Positions 1-7,089 of a stretch of DNA of 7,158 nt are shown here, one piece after another. The notes under the pieces were generated by a model. It worked only from the letters and a program-made list of their open reading frames with translations. It did no database searches and was not told the DNA's origin. The stretch lies in contig CAIYWF010000095.1 in NCBI GenBank assembly GCA_903929845.1, forward strand, positions 1 through 7,158, read 5' to 3'. This DNA is from an uncultured Chlorobiaceae bacterium. Its GTDB lineage: Bacteria > Bacteroidota > Chlorobiia > Chlorobiales > Chlorobiaceae. Position 1 is the first letter of the stretch. Every line of letters begins with the position of its first letter. Both the position numbers and the translations under genes were made by a program.

Positions 1-75
1 CAGGACACTGAACCAACAACACTTCAGACACGTGCAATGGAATTGATTCGTTTGTACCCAGTAGATGGAAGTTGA
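1..75 (+). CDS. IS1634-type transposase, C-terminal fragment (5' end outside window)
   Basis: Frame 1 is open from the window edge to a TGA at 73-75. It encodes 24 residues, including TEPTTLQTRAMELI followed by RLYPVDGS. A tail with T-x-LQ-x-RA-x-EL close to the stop resembles the C-terminus of IS1634-family (DDE_Tnp_1/IS4-like) transposases as I remember them. The catalytic DDE core would lie to the left and is not visible. Assignment rests on three things: this short tail, the terminal inverted repeat 48 bp downstream, and the matching transposase N-terminus at the other end of the window. The motif alone would be weak; the combination is good evidence. Confidence 0.72.
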   Translation, partial: QDTEPTTLQTRAMELIRLYPVDGS

Positions 76-123
76 TTTTCCGCCCTTTTGCTTGTACTGT
101 ATAGAGTTATCGTTTTTTTATAC

Positions 124-139
124 GGGGAACTTCGGTTTA
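124..139 (+). repeat. IS right terminal inverted repeat (IRR)
   Basis: Read on the minus strand it is taaaccgaagttcccc. The left end of the downstream IS (6954-6969) reads taagccgaagttcccc on the plus strand, so the two differ at one base. Bases outside this block (140 onward, and upstream of 6954) do not match, which places the element boundary here. The target-site duplication cannot be tested because the other flank of each copy is outside the window. Confidence 0.8.
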
Positions 140-175
140 GTCAATAATTCAACCTTGAAAAAATTGAAATAAATG

Positions 176-198
176 AAGACGCATAAAAATGTCGTCTT
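176..198 (+). other. Small hairpin upstream of meaB
   Basis: The arms aagacg (176-181) and cgtctt (193-198) are exact reverse complements. The stem extends inward by c-g and two A-T pairs around an AAAA loop, with one unpaired base. It lies between the IS right end and the meaB start. It has no downstream T-run in the plus direction, so it is not a typical intrinsic terminator. It could be a leader hairpin in the meaB transcript or chance in AT-rich DNA. Confidence 0.3.
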
Positions 199-225
199 TC
201 GGGAGTATCAACCAACGACATCTCG

Positions 226-1257
226 TTGCCTGAAGTCACTGCGCATGAACAATACAAAACCATGACCCGACACCTTGAAGCCGATATAGAGAGCATCGTC
301 AGCGGCATTATGGCGGGCAACCGCCATACGCTGAGCCGTGCAATTACGTTGATTGAGTCGCAGCGGCCAGAGCATCAGCGGAAAGCGCATGAGATTCTCG
401 ACCGCTGCCTTGCCAAAAAGAGCAACGCCATCCGTATCGGCATTACCGGTTCGCCTGGCGCTGGTAAAAGTACCTTTATTGAAGCGCTTGGCGAGGAGAT
501 TATCCGACAGGGACTCACCCTTGCCGTTCTGGCCATCGACCCCAGCAGCCAGCAATCGCGTGGCAGCATTCTGGGCGACAAGTCTCGCATGGAAAAGCTC
601 TCGGGTAAAAAGGAGGCTTTCATCCGCCCGACGGCCTCATCCGGCTATCTCGGAGGCACCTCGCCGAAAACCCATGAAGCAATTGTGCTCTGTGAAGCTG
701 CCGGATATGATGTCATTCTGGTTGAAACCGTAGGTGTCGGGCAATCGGAGATGCTGGTTGACACCATGGTTGACTTTATCCTGCTGTTGATGCTCCCTGG
801 CTCCGGCGATGAACTGCAGGGCATCAAGCGGGGCATCATGGAGATTGCTGATGCCGTGGCTATCACCAAAACTGATGGTGAACAGTCGGGTATCGCTGCT
901 GTCTCAAAAGCTGAATTCGAGGCTGCCCTCAGAATGCTGCCACAAAAACACTCCTTCTGGCAACCACATGTTATGCTTACATCAGCCATCTCCGGCATAG
1001 GCATTGCCGAAGTATGGCAGAATATATCCAATTTTTTTGTACAGATGCGTGATCAAAACCGACTGCAAGAGCGCCGCAGCCAGCAACTCAAACACCTGCT
1101 CTCAACAGTGCTGGAGGAGATGCTCAAAAAAGAGTTTTTCGCTCATCCCGAAGTGATCAACGCAAAAAATAAAGTGGAACAACAGGTACTCTCAGGAGAG
1201 CTGAGCCCCTTCAGCGGTGCAAGCGCCCTGATGGACGCCTTCACTCGTCGCCGATAA
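226..1257 (+). CDS. meaB: MeaB/ArgK-family G3E P-loop GTPase (methylmalonyl-CoA mutase chaperone)
   Basis: This family of cytoplasmic GTPases (bacterial MeaB/ArgK, human MMAA) binds adenosylcobalamin-dependent methylmalonyl-CoA mutase. It uses GTP hydrolysis to gate B12 cofactor loading and protect the enzyme from inactivation. The older name 'LAO/AO transport kinase' is misleading. From the TTG start the product has 343 residues. Visible motifs are an N-terminal helical segment (about 15-65), the P-loop GSPGAGKS (75-82), DPSS (105-108), the conserved stretch SGYLGG (139-144), the switch/G3 region ETVGVGQSE (167-175) and TKTDG (214-218). The last is the base-recognition motif with Thr in place of the usual Asn; as I recall, human MMAA also has Thr there. 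The C-terminal helices match the dimerisation arm of the family. Start choice is uncertain. TTG at 226 has a gggag only about 20 bases upstream; the in-frame ATG at 262 gives 331 residues, the length of E. coli ArgK, but has no clear ribosome binding site. No mutase gene is visible: an IS end lies 86 bp upstream. Confidence 0.93.
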   Translation: MPEVTAHEQYKTMTRHLEADIESIVSGIMAGNRHTLSRAITLIESQRPEHQRKAHEILDRCLAKKSNAIRIGITGSPGAGKSTFIEALGEEIIRQGLTLAVLAIDPSSQQSRGSILGDKSRMEKLSGKKEAFIRPTASSGYLGGTSPKTHEAIVLCEAAGYDVILVETVGVGQSEMLVDTMVDFILLLMLPGSGDELQGIKRGIMEIADAVAITKTDGEQSGIAAVSKAEFEAALRMLPQKHSFWQPHVMLTSAISGIGIAEVWQNISNFFVQMRDQNRLQERRSQQLKHLLSTVLEEMLKKEFFAHPEVINAKNKVEQQVLSGELSPFSGASALMDAFTRRR

Positions 1258-1699
1258 ACTCCTTTTCTTCAGCCTTGACAATCAATACCGGGCAATTTGC
1301 CTTGCGGACAACCGTCTCGGCAACACTGCCCATAATGAAGCGGCTCAGCCCTTTCTTGCCATGAGAACCCATGATGACGAGATTGACATCAAGCTCGCCT
1401 GATTTTTCAAGGATCACATCCGATGGATTTCCAATCTCTACAATGCACTCGGCCTTCAACCCCGCCCCAAGCAACTCCTGAAGAACAACCTCAAGATCTA
1501 CCCGTGCTGCTTTTTCGAGATCCTCTTCAAGAGGGACATAATTAAAGGTGATATCAACCGCCATTGGCCTCGGTTCCACAACATTCAGCAGATAGACTGA
1601 AGCCCCCATGCTCGCCGCAAACTCCTTGGCATACTGCACCGCCTTGCGTGAGGCATCTGAAAAATCGACAGGACAAAGAATCGAATGAATCTTGAACAT
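1241..1699 (-). CDS. Universal stress protein, UspA family (ATP-binding type)
   Basis: This is a small (152-residue) single-domain cytoplasmic protein of the Usp fold. Such proteins usually act as dimers in stress, energy-limitation or redox responses, and the exact role differs between paralogues. The N-terminal strand ILCPVDFSDAS places the conserved Asp at residue 12. The C-terminal GSHGKKGLSRFIMGS (111-125) fits the G-2X-G-9X-G-S/T nucleotide-binding motif (G111, G114, G124, S125), so it should bind ATP, like MJ0577-type Usps. It ends with the typical strand CPVLIVK (136-142). Length is normal. It starts 12 bp after the slipin stop codon and has no clear Shine-Dalgarno sequence, which suggests co-transcription and perhaps translational coupling with the slipin. 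Its 3' end overlaps the 3' end of the convergent meaB by 17 bp. Confidence 0.94.
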   Translation of the reverse strand: MFKIHSILCPVDFSDASRKAVQYAKEFAASMGASVYLLNVVEPRPMAVDITFNYVPLEEDLEKAARVDLEVVLQELLGAGLKAECIVEIGNPSDVILEKSGELDVNLVIMGSHGKKGLSRFIMGSVAETVVRKANCPVLIVKAEEKEFIGDE

Positions 1700-1711
1700 G
1701 ATCGGAATGAT

Positions 1712-2485
1712 TTAGGTTGCCTTGGATGAGTCCGATGACTTGTTTCCATCAAGAAACGCCTTGAACAGTTCAATCGGTAAGGGAAAAATAATCGTTGAAT
1801 TATGCTCTGCGGAGATATCCTTCAGCGTCTGCATATAGCGAAGCTGGAGGGCTGAGGGACTGGCAGCAATAATCGTGGCTGCATCGGCCAGGCGTTGTGC
1901 TGCCTGGTACTCCCCTTCTGCATTGATAATGGTCGAACGGCGTTCACGCTCTGCTTCAGCCTGTTTGGCCATCGCCCGGCGCATCTCCTCTGGAAGATCA
2001 ATCTCCTTCACCTCAACTTTAGCAACTTTGACTCCCCATGGCTCTGTATCCTTGTCGAGAATTGTCTGGATACGATCATTGATTTCATCCCGTTCAGCAA
2101 GCAGATTATCAAGCTCCCCTTGGCCGCACACACTGCGAAGCGTGGTCTGGGCCAACTGTGACGTGGCAAAATGAAAATCAGCCACCTCAACAATCGCCTT
2201 TATCGGATCAAGAACACGGAAATAAACCACTGCACTCACCTTCACCGAGACGTTATCGCGGGTTATAATATCCTGCGGGGGCACGTCAAGCGTCACCGTC
2301 CGAAGGTCAACCTTGACCATTTTATCGATACCCGGAATCAGAATAATCAGCCCCGGCCCTTTTGCCGCAATAATCCGCCCGAGACGGAAAATAACCCCCC
2401 GTTCATACTCCCTGAGAATCTTCAGCGACGAGACCAAAAACGCGGCAATCAGAACCAGAACGTTCATCACATCAAATGTCATCAT
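1712..2485 (-). CDS. Slipin / SPFH-domain (stomatin-prohibitin type) membrane protein
   Basis: This is a bacterial slipin: an inner-membrane-anchored SPFH protein that forms large oligomers and is associated with membrane microdomains. Biochemical roles are poorly defined. From the chosen start it has 257 residues. A hydrophobic N-terminal segment (about 7-20) is followed by KILREYERGVIFRLGR, the hallmark entry into the SPFH domain. The domain continues through VDLRTVTLDVPPQDIITRDN and VEVKEIDLPEEMRRAMAKQA. A charged, alanine-rich coiled-coil segment (about 165-215) and a short polar tail follow. The ATG at 2483-2485 was chosen because an AGGAG lies 8 bases upstream and the protein then starts just before the membrane segment. 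The frame stays open to another ATG at 2540-2542, adding 19 polar residues that look non-native. Bacterial slipins are often encoded beside an NfeD-type partner, and none is adjacent here. Confidence 0.92.
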   Translation of the reverse strand: MMTFDVMNVLVLIAAFLVSSLKILREYERGVIFRLGRIIAAKGPGLIILIPGIDKMVKVDLRTVTLDVPPQDIITRDNVSVKVSAVVYFRVLDPIKAIVEVADFHFATSQLAQTTLRSVCGQGELDNLLAERDEINDRIQTILDKDTEPWGVKVAKVEVKEIDLPEEMRRAMAKQAEAERERRSTIINAEGEYQAAQRLADAATIIAASPSALQLRYMQTLKDISAEHNSTIIFPLPIELFKAFLDGNKSSDSSKAT

Positions 2486-2493
2486 AACATCAA

Positions 2494-2498
2494 CTCCT
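2494..2498 (-). promoter_or_regulatory. Ribosome binding site that decides the slipin start
   Basis: On the minus strand this reads AGGAG, 8 bases before the ATG at 2483-2485. It supports that start over the longer in-frame ATG at 2540-2542. Confidence 0.7.
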
Positions 2499-2550
2499 GT
2501 TGTAATCTTGTTTCCCTTAAAATTAACACTTCTGCGACCCATTTTACTAT

Positions 2551-3513
2551 TTATTTCGGCATCCCCGCAATAAAACGCTCTATAAGGCCAATCTCTTCAG
2601 CACTGAGCCTGAACTCCGCAGCGCCAACAACACCTTCAACCTGGGCAGCATTGCGACCACCAACAATCGCGCCCGTCACTGCGGGATGGCGCAAGGTCCA
2701 TGCGATGGCAACTTCACCGGCGGAACGTCCGTGCTGCGCGCCGATCTGTTTAAGCAACTCGACCAGTTCGAGATTGGCGGAAAGACGCGGCTCCTGAAAC
2801 TCTTTGTTATTTCTGCGCCAGTCATCTGCTGAAAAATTTGCAGCCCGTTCCCGCGTCATGGCGCCGCTCAACATGCCGGAAAGCATTGGCGAATAGACAA
2901 TAACGCCGATGTTCTGCTCTTGGCAATAGGGCAACAACGTCTGTTCAATCGCCGGACGAAGCATTGAATAGGGTGGCTGAAGGGTGGCAACCGGCGCAAT
3001 CGGGGTAATCCTGCGCAGTTGATCAACACTGAAATTAGAGACACCGATATGGCGTACCAGCCCCTCCTCCTTGAGGCGAGCCATCTCCTGCCAACCCTCT
3101 TCAAGGTCAGCTTCAGGGTTTGGCCAGTGAATCTGATAGAGATCGATGGCATCGACGTTGAGGCGCTTCAGGCTCCCTTCGCATTCACGCCGTATTGAAT
3201 CAGCCTTGAGACTGTTGCCCATCTGGCGGCGTGCATCCCACACCAGTGAACATTTGGTGAATATCCAGGGCCTGTTCTTCATACCGGCAACAGCCTTCGC
3301 CACCAGCTCTTCAGAATGGCCAAGGCCGTACACCGCTGCCGTATCTATCCAGTTTATGCCAAGCTCAACGGCTCGTTCAATGGCGGCAATCGCATCACCG
3401 TCATCCTGCGCTCCCCAGCCAAAGGCCCAGTCGCCGCCACCAATGGCCCAGCTTCCGAAACCGACAGGGGTAATCTGCATATCTGTATTTCCAAGCTGCC
3501 TTTTCTGCATCAT
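2551..3513 (-). CDS. Aldo/keto reductase (NADP-dependent oxidoreductase, AKR11/YhdN-like)
   Basis: This is a cytoplasmic (alpha/beta)8-barrel oxidoreductase that would reduce carbonyl compounds with NAD(P)H; the substrate cannot be told from sequence. It has 320 residues, normal for the family. The catalytic tetrad is intact: Asp57 (in INWIDTAAVYG), Tyr62, Lys87 (in IFTKCSL) and His129 (in YQIHWPNP). Other AKR signatures are GVGFGSWAIGG-like sequence near residue 17-27, the strand motif HIGVSNFS (155-162) and the cofactor-binding end GAIVGGRNAAQVE (281-293). The WAIGG, IDLYQ-HWP and QPPY blocks resemble Bacillus YhdN (general stress protein 69), so a stress-related AKR is plausible. Two ATGs are adjacent. 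The second (3508-3510) has better spacing to the AAGGAA just upstream, so the protein may start one residue later. It begins 18 bp after the hsdR stop. Confidence 0.94.
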   Translation of the reverse strand: MMQKRQLGNTDMQITPVGFGSWAIGGGDWAFGWGAQDDGDAIAAIERAVELGINWIDTAAVYGLGHSEELVAKAVAGMKNRPWIFTKCSLVWDARRQMGNSLKADSIRRECEGSLKRLNVDAIDLYQIHWPNPEADLEEGWQEMARLKEEGLVRHIGVSNFSVDQLRRITPIAPVATLQPPYSMLRPAIEQTLLPYCQEQNIGVIVYSPMLSGMLSGAMTRERAANFSADDWRRNNKEFQEPRLSANLELVELLKQIGAQHGRSAGEVAIAWTLRHPAVTGAIVGGRNAAQVEGVVGAAEFRLSAEEIGLIERFIAGMPK

Positions 3514-3515
3514 CG

Positions 3516-3521
3516 TTCCTT
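3516..3521 (-). promoter_or_regulatory. Ribosome binding site of the aldo/keto reductase gene
   Basis: On the minus strand this reads AAGGAA inside the 18-bp gap after the hsdR stop. It is 2 bases from the first ATG and 5 bases from the second, which favours the second as the true start. Confidence 0.6.
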
Positions 3522-3531
3522 ATGTTTAATG

Positions 3532-6500
3532 TTATGCTGCTACTGTTTTTTCATAAAATGGAGAAGGAATTCTCGGGTAGACTCGATAGACGTGGCGGAA
3601 AATCTCCTCGGCCCTCCCCTTCACCTCCTCTTCGGTATAGCTCTCCACAGGCAAACCGGTATCGTCACTCCAGAGAAAATCCTGGATTGCCGCGCGGACC
3701 GCATCCCGGGTTGACTCCTTCTCCTGCCAGTGGTCGATCCTGAGCTTTTCTGCCTTCAGTGTTTCAAGAAGCCCCTTCGCCACCTTTTTTATACGACCTC
3801 TCTCCTGCGGGATCAGCTCCTGCTTCTTCAGAAGGTCAAAAATGGCGAGTGACTCCTCGTCAAGCCCTTCTCGCACTGCCCGGCTCTCCTCCTGATCAAG
3901 CTCCTGCACCAGACGCACCAGCTCCTCAAAAGTTTTCTCAATCGACGGACGATCTTTCTCCCGATTATAAGCATCAACAATCTCCTCATAGTGGCGCTGA
4001 AAGTTGGTGCGAAGCGGGTTCCGCTCCATCAGTCGCCGCAGTTTGTTGTCAATTGCCTGACTGAGATTCTGGACGGCTGTGCGCTTGATCCGACTCCGCT
4101 CAAATTCCTGTCGAAGCCGCTCAAAATCAATTTTACTGATATCAAAAGGCTCCGATGCTTCTGAAAGCTGGGAGGGTATTACCTCAATGGCCGCATCAAC
4201 AAGGTGATGGAACTGCCGGATGATGTCGGTGATGTCGGCCTGCTCACGATCCTCCTGCAGGCTCCTGTAGACCATCGTGATTGCATGGTAATCGGGCCGC
4301 ACTTCATTGACTCCCTCAATATTGATACAGGCCTTGAACTTCTTGAACAGCTCCCGGCACATCACCTCAAAACGCTTGGGGATCTCATCATTCTCGTTGG
4401 CCGCCTCCTTGGCTGCAAGAATCAAGGCGTTGCGGTCGAAACCACTTTTAGTAATAATATCGTCGAGAGAGGCGCCGCGCCCGACGAGGAAAGAGCGGAT
4501 AATCGTTATCGTTTCCACAAGATCAGCGAGCAGCTCCTCATTCGGCCTGGCAGGATCGGTCTCGCCTCCGCCGCCTTCATGGCCATCGTCACCCACACCG
4601 GCAAAGGTGGCCAGCGCCTTGCGCAGATGGCGGAGAATGCCGCAATAGTCAACAATCAGGCCGTTGTTCTTCCCCGCATTGATCCGATTGGCCCGTGCAA
4701 TAGCCTGCATCAGCGTATGCGCCTTGAGCGGTTTATCAAGATAGATGGTCGCAAGGCTCGGAACATCAAAGCCGGTCAGCCACATCGCACAGACAAAAAC
4801 AACGCGAAAAGGGTGCTCCGCCTCCTTGAAAGCGTCGTCGAGAGCCATGCGCTGCATGTTCCGGAAGCGGGGCTTCGCTTTCATCGAATCCGGCAGTTCC
4901 ATCCCCTCCTTGATGAGCCGTCGGTGAGGCAGAATATCGAGATCCCACTTGCGGAACTTCTCAACCTCCCCCTGCTCCTCGCTCACCATAACCGCCATCA
5001 AGGTTTCACGCATCCAGGCGATCTTCCGTTGACGCTGAATCTCCTCCTGCTCATCGGCAATCGCGGGCAGCTCACGCTCCAGCTCCCTGATCCGCTCCTG
5101 CCAGTAGAATTCAATCAGCAGATACATGCGAACACAGGTAATCTTGTCGATACAGACCATCATCGCCTTGCCCGACTCCCAGCCGTTGGAGTAGTGGTGC
5201 ACAAAATCGCGCGCAATCTGGTCGAGGCGCTTGCCTGCCGTTATGATGTGATAATCTCGCCGAAGAGTCTGCTCAAGACGCTCGGTAACATTGATATCGT
5301 CAATCTCAAGGCTCTCCACCTTTTCGGCAATGCGCTCATTCAGGTCACCCAGCGCAATGCCAAGCTTCTCACCACGGGCATCGTAGTAGATCGGCACCGT
5401 CGCCTTGTCGTCCACCGCCCGCTGAAAATCGTAGGTCGAAACATAGTCGCCAAAGACACGTCGGGTAATTTCGTCATCCTTGAAGAGCGGCGTGCCGGTA
5501 AAACCGATAAAACTGGCATTCGGCAGCGCATTGCGCATATTGATCGCCAACATCCCGTACTGCGTCCGGTGCGCCTCATCGGTAATAACAATAATATCGT
5601 CCCGGCTGGTATAGCTCTCTTCAGGCTTTACCTCCGTGTTGAACTTCTGGATCAGCGAAAAAATATACTTCTTGTGCTGCCCCAGCAACTCGCAAAGGTT
5701 CTGGCCGCTCGAAGCACGGCACGGGTCGCGGTCGTTATCCACCACACCGCAACCGGCAAAGCTCTTGTAAATCTGTGTATCGAGGTCGTCACGGTCGGTG
5801 AGAATCAGAAAGGTGAAGTTCCCGCCAAGCTTGCGATGCACCTTGCGCGTAAAAAAGAGCATCGAATAGCTTTTCCCCGACCCCTGGGTATGCCAGAAGA
5901 CGCCAAGTTTCCCCTTGCGCTCTCTGCGCTCCACAACCGCCTCAAGAGCACGGTTTACCCCGAGAAACTGGTGATTGCGGGCAACGATCTTTTTTGTCTC
6001 ACCCGAAGAGTCATCAAAAGCGATAAAGTTCTCAAAGAGATCCATAAAATTGCTCTTCTGGCACAACCCCCTGAGCAGCGTCTCCATCTCAACAACACCC
6101 GGCTCACGCTCGGCAAGCCGCTTCCACTCATGAAAATGCTCCCAGCGGCTGGTAATGGAGCCAAGCTTCGCCTTGTGACCATTGCCAAAAATGAGCAAAG
6201 CGTTGTGGTGAAAGATATGCGGGATGGTATCAGTATAGTCTTTGAAATTCTTCTCATAGCCCGAGCGAATATCTTGGCCGATATTCTTGAACTCCATGAA
6301 GAGGAGCGGCAATCCGTTGACAAAGCCCACAATATCAGGACGCCGCCGGTAGAGGTCGCCCCGAATCCAGAACTCCCGAACGCAGAGAAAATGGTTGTTC
6401 AGCGGCTCATCAAAGTCGAACACCCGCACCCGGTGTTTGAGACGCTCCCCCTTTTCATTCTGGAAGGTAACCAGCACCCCGTCGCGGAACAGCACATACT

Positions 6501-6786
6501 TCTCCCGGTTCGTCGCCAGCAGCGTCTGCGTCGCCGTCGTTGTCACAACCTGCCGCAGCGCATCGTCATACGCCGTATCGGGCAGCCCCGGATTCAACTC
6601 AATCAGCTTCGCCCGTAGCGTGCGCGTCAGCACCACCTCCCGGTCGTCACTGCGGCCGAGGAGACTGTCGGGGCCGAAGTCCTCGCGGTTGTGGGCATAG
6701 AGCGACTCCCAGCCCAGTTGCTGCTCCAAGTAGTCCGCCGTCGTCTGCTGGACGAGGGAATCTTCGGTGTAGGGAGATGGGGTCAT
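3532..6786 (-). CDS. hsdR: Type I restriction enzyme, R (endonuclease/translocase) subunit HsdR
   Basis: HsdR is the ATP-dependent DNA translocase and nuclease of type I restriction systems. It works in a complex with HsdM and HsdS, pulling DNA and cutting unmodified molecules far from the recognition site. The 1084-residue product is full length for the family. An N-terminal nuclease domain carries a PD-(D/E)xK site: Asp151 in RRPDIVGF, then Glu165 and Lys167 in LLFMEFKN. The superfamily 2 helicase motor has Walker A TQGSGKS (300-306), the DEAH box (403-406), GFTGTP (428-433), WLTGFDVPS (669-677) and QAIARANR (694-701). A glycine-rich linker (about 731-741) leads to a helical C-terminal region typical for binding the methyltransferase core. 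All key residues are present, so it looks functional. No strong ribosome binding site precedes the ATG at 6784-6786. No hsdM or hsdS lies in the window, and an IS begins 167 bp upstream, so it may be orphaned or separated from its operon promoter. Confidence 0.97.
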   Translation of the reverse strand: MTPSPYTEDSLVQQTTADYLEQQLGWESLYAHNREDFGPDSLLGRSDDREVVLTRTLRAKLIELNPGLPDTAYDDALRQVVTTTATQTLLATNREKYVLFRDGVLVTFQNEKGERLKHRVRVFDFDEPLNNHFLCVREFWIRGDLYRRRPDIVGFVNGLPLLFMEFKNIGQDIRSGYEKNFKDYTDTIPHIFHHNALLIFGNGHKAKLGSITSRWEHFHEWKRLAEREPGVVEMETLLRGLCQKSNFMDLFENFIAFDDSSGETKKIVARNHQFLGVNRALEAVVERRERKGKLGVFWHTQGSGKSYSMLFFTRKVHRKLGGNFTFLILTDRDDLDTQIYKSFAGCGVVDNDRDPCRASSGQNLCELLGQHKKYIFSLIQKFNTEVKPEESYTSRDDIIVITDEAHRTQYGMLAINMRNALPNASFIGFTGTPLFKDDEITRRVFGDYVSTYDFQRAVDDKATVPIYYDARGEKLGIALGDLNERIAEKVESLEIDDINVTERLEQTLRRDYHIITAGKRLDQIARDFVHHYSNGWESGKAMMVCIDKITCVRMYLLIEFYWQERIRELERELPAIADEQEEIQRQRKIAWMRETLMAVMVSEEQGEVEKFRKWDLDILPHRRLIKEGMELPDSMKAKPRFRNMQRMALDDAFKEAEHPFRVVFVCAMWLTGFDVPSLATIYLDKPLKAHTLMQAIARANRINAGKNNGLIVDYCGILRHLRKALATFAGVGDDGHEGGGGETDPARPNEELLADLVETITIIRSFLVGRGASLDDIITKSGFDRNALILAAKEAANENDEIPKRFEVMCRELFKKFKACINIEGVNEVRPDYHAITMVYRSLQEDREQADITDIIRQFHHLVDAAIEVIPSQLSEASEPFDISKIDFERLRQEFERSRIKRTAVQNLSQAIDNKLRRLMERNPLRTNFQRHYEEIVDAYNREKDRPSIEKTFEELVRLVQELDQEESRAVREGLDEESLAIFDLLKKQELIPQERGRIKKVAKGLLETLKAEKLRIDHWQEKESTRDAVRAAIQDFLWSDDTGLPVESYTEEEVKGRAEEIFRHVYRVYPRIPSPFYEKTVAA

Positions 6787-6953
6787 AGACTCTGCGGTTT
6801 CAATGTCGCCACCGTTTCAGTGACTATTATTTGCCGGGATGTGTGCATCGAAATTAACGTATCTGAACGAATAAAGCATCACACTTTTATCGGTTACGCA
6901 AGGATTGCACTGTTCAGCGGGTGTTGAAAAAGAGTGGAATGCCTTTTATCCTT
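6787..6953. other. Spacer between hsdR and the IS left end; no gene recognised
   Basis: This 167-bp AT-rich stretch would hold the hsdR leader and any local promoter. I found no well-spaced -35/-10 pair on the minus strand that I would stand by. Short minus-strand frames are open from the IS boundary towards hsdR and close within tens of codons; for example one ends KDKRHSTLFQHPLNSAILA. These could be the tail of an interrupted upstream gene or chance, and none resembles HsdS or HsdM. No RNA gene is recognisable. Confidence 0.5.
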
Positions 6954-6969
6954 TAAGCCGAAGTTCCCC
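6954..6969 (+). repeat. IS left terminal inverted repeat (IRL)
   Basis: It reads taagccgaagttcccc and pairs in inverted orientation with 124-139, with one mismatch. Sequence outside the block is unrelated between the two ends, which marks the junction with the hsdR upstream region. Confidence 0.8.
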
Positions 6970-7065
6970 AGCCAAAAACCACATAATCTATTGATTTGTG
7001 ATAAAATACAGCGATTTGGTGTGTTTTGTACCCATGTAAATTACGTCAAAGCATTTGTTTTATAA

Positions 7066-7089
7066 GGAATTAATCAATATATTAATTCC
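7066..7089 (+). promoter_or_regulatory. Perfect 9-bp inverted repeat abutting the transposase start codon
   Basis: The arms ggaattaat (7066-7074) and attaattcc (7081-7089) are exact reverse complements separated by the 6-base spacer caatat. The right arm ends at the base before the ATG at 7090. The only Shine-Dalgarno-like sequence, aagga at 7064-7068, is partly inside the left arm. As RNA the stem would mask it; as DNA the palindrome could be a protein-binding site. Function is inferred only. Confidence 0.55.

Larger units (their letters stand above)
1..139 (+). mobile_element. 3' (right) end of an IS1634-type insertion sequence, cut by the window edge
   Basis: This is the tail of an insertion sequence whose body lies left of the window. 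It consists of the last 24 codons of a transposase (1-75), a short AT-rich non-coding tail (76-123) and a terminal inverted repeat (124-139). The inverted repeat matches, in inverted orientation, the left end of the IS at 6954-6969 in 15 of 16 positions. Weaker similarity continues inward: an A-run, then ataa and tctat blocks (101-123 against 6970-6991). The outer boundary is set at base 139 because the match between the two ends stops there; the true end may differ by one or two bases. Whether this copy is complete cannot be seen. Confidence 0.8.

Noticed and set aside
51..60. The 10-mer tttgtaccca occurring here and at 7025-7034, in the two IS fragments
   Set aside because: At the left it is inside the transposase coding end and at the right in the leader. 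A single 10-bp match between AT-rich stretches is within reach of chance.
90..124. Possible outward promoter (ttgctt or ttgtac with tatacg) at the IS right end driving meaB
   Set aside because: The spacing (19-23 bases) and weak match to consensus are not convincing.
189..233. A 14-codon frame starting at ATG 189, ending inside the 5' end of meaB
   Set aside because: It is very short, has no ribosome binding site and shows no recognisable sequence; a leader peptide cannot be supported.
1875..2174. Plus-strand open frames opposite the slipin gene
   Set aside because: They are shadows of a well-supported SPFH gene and show no recognisable domain or ribosome binding site.
2486..2550. Possible terminator between the aldo/keto reductase and slipin genes
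   Set aside because: No GC-rich hairpin followed by a T-run is visible in this spacer on the minus strand.
4564..4575. Run of four glycine codons in hsdR as a possible repeat or frameshift site
   Set aside because: It is a short in-frame glycine linker between the motor and C-terminal domains; the frame is continuous on both sides.
4204..6618. An 804-codon open frame on the + strand, antisense to hsdR
   Set aside because: It lies in exact codon register opposite hsdR, so it stays open simply because hsdR rarely uses TTA, CTA or TCA codons. The hsdR frame has every expected motif, whereas this frame has no recognisable domain.
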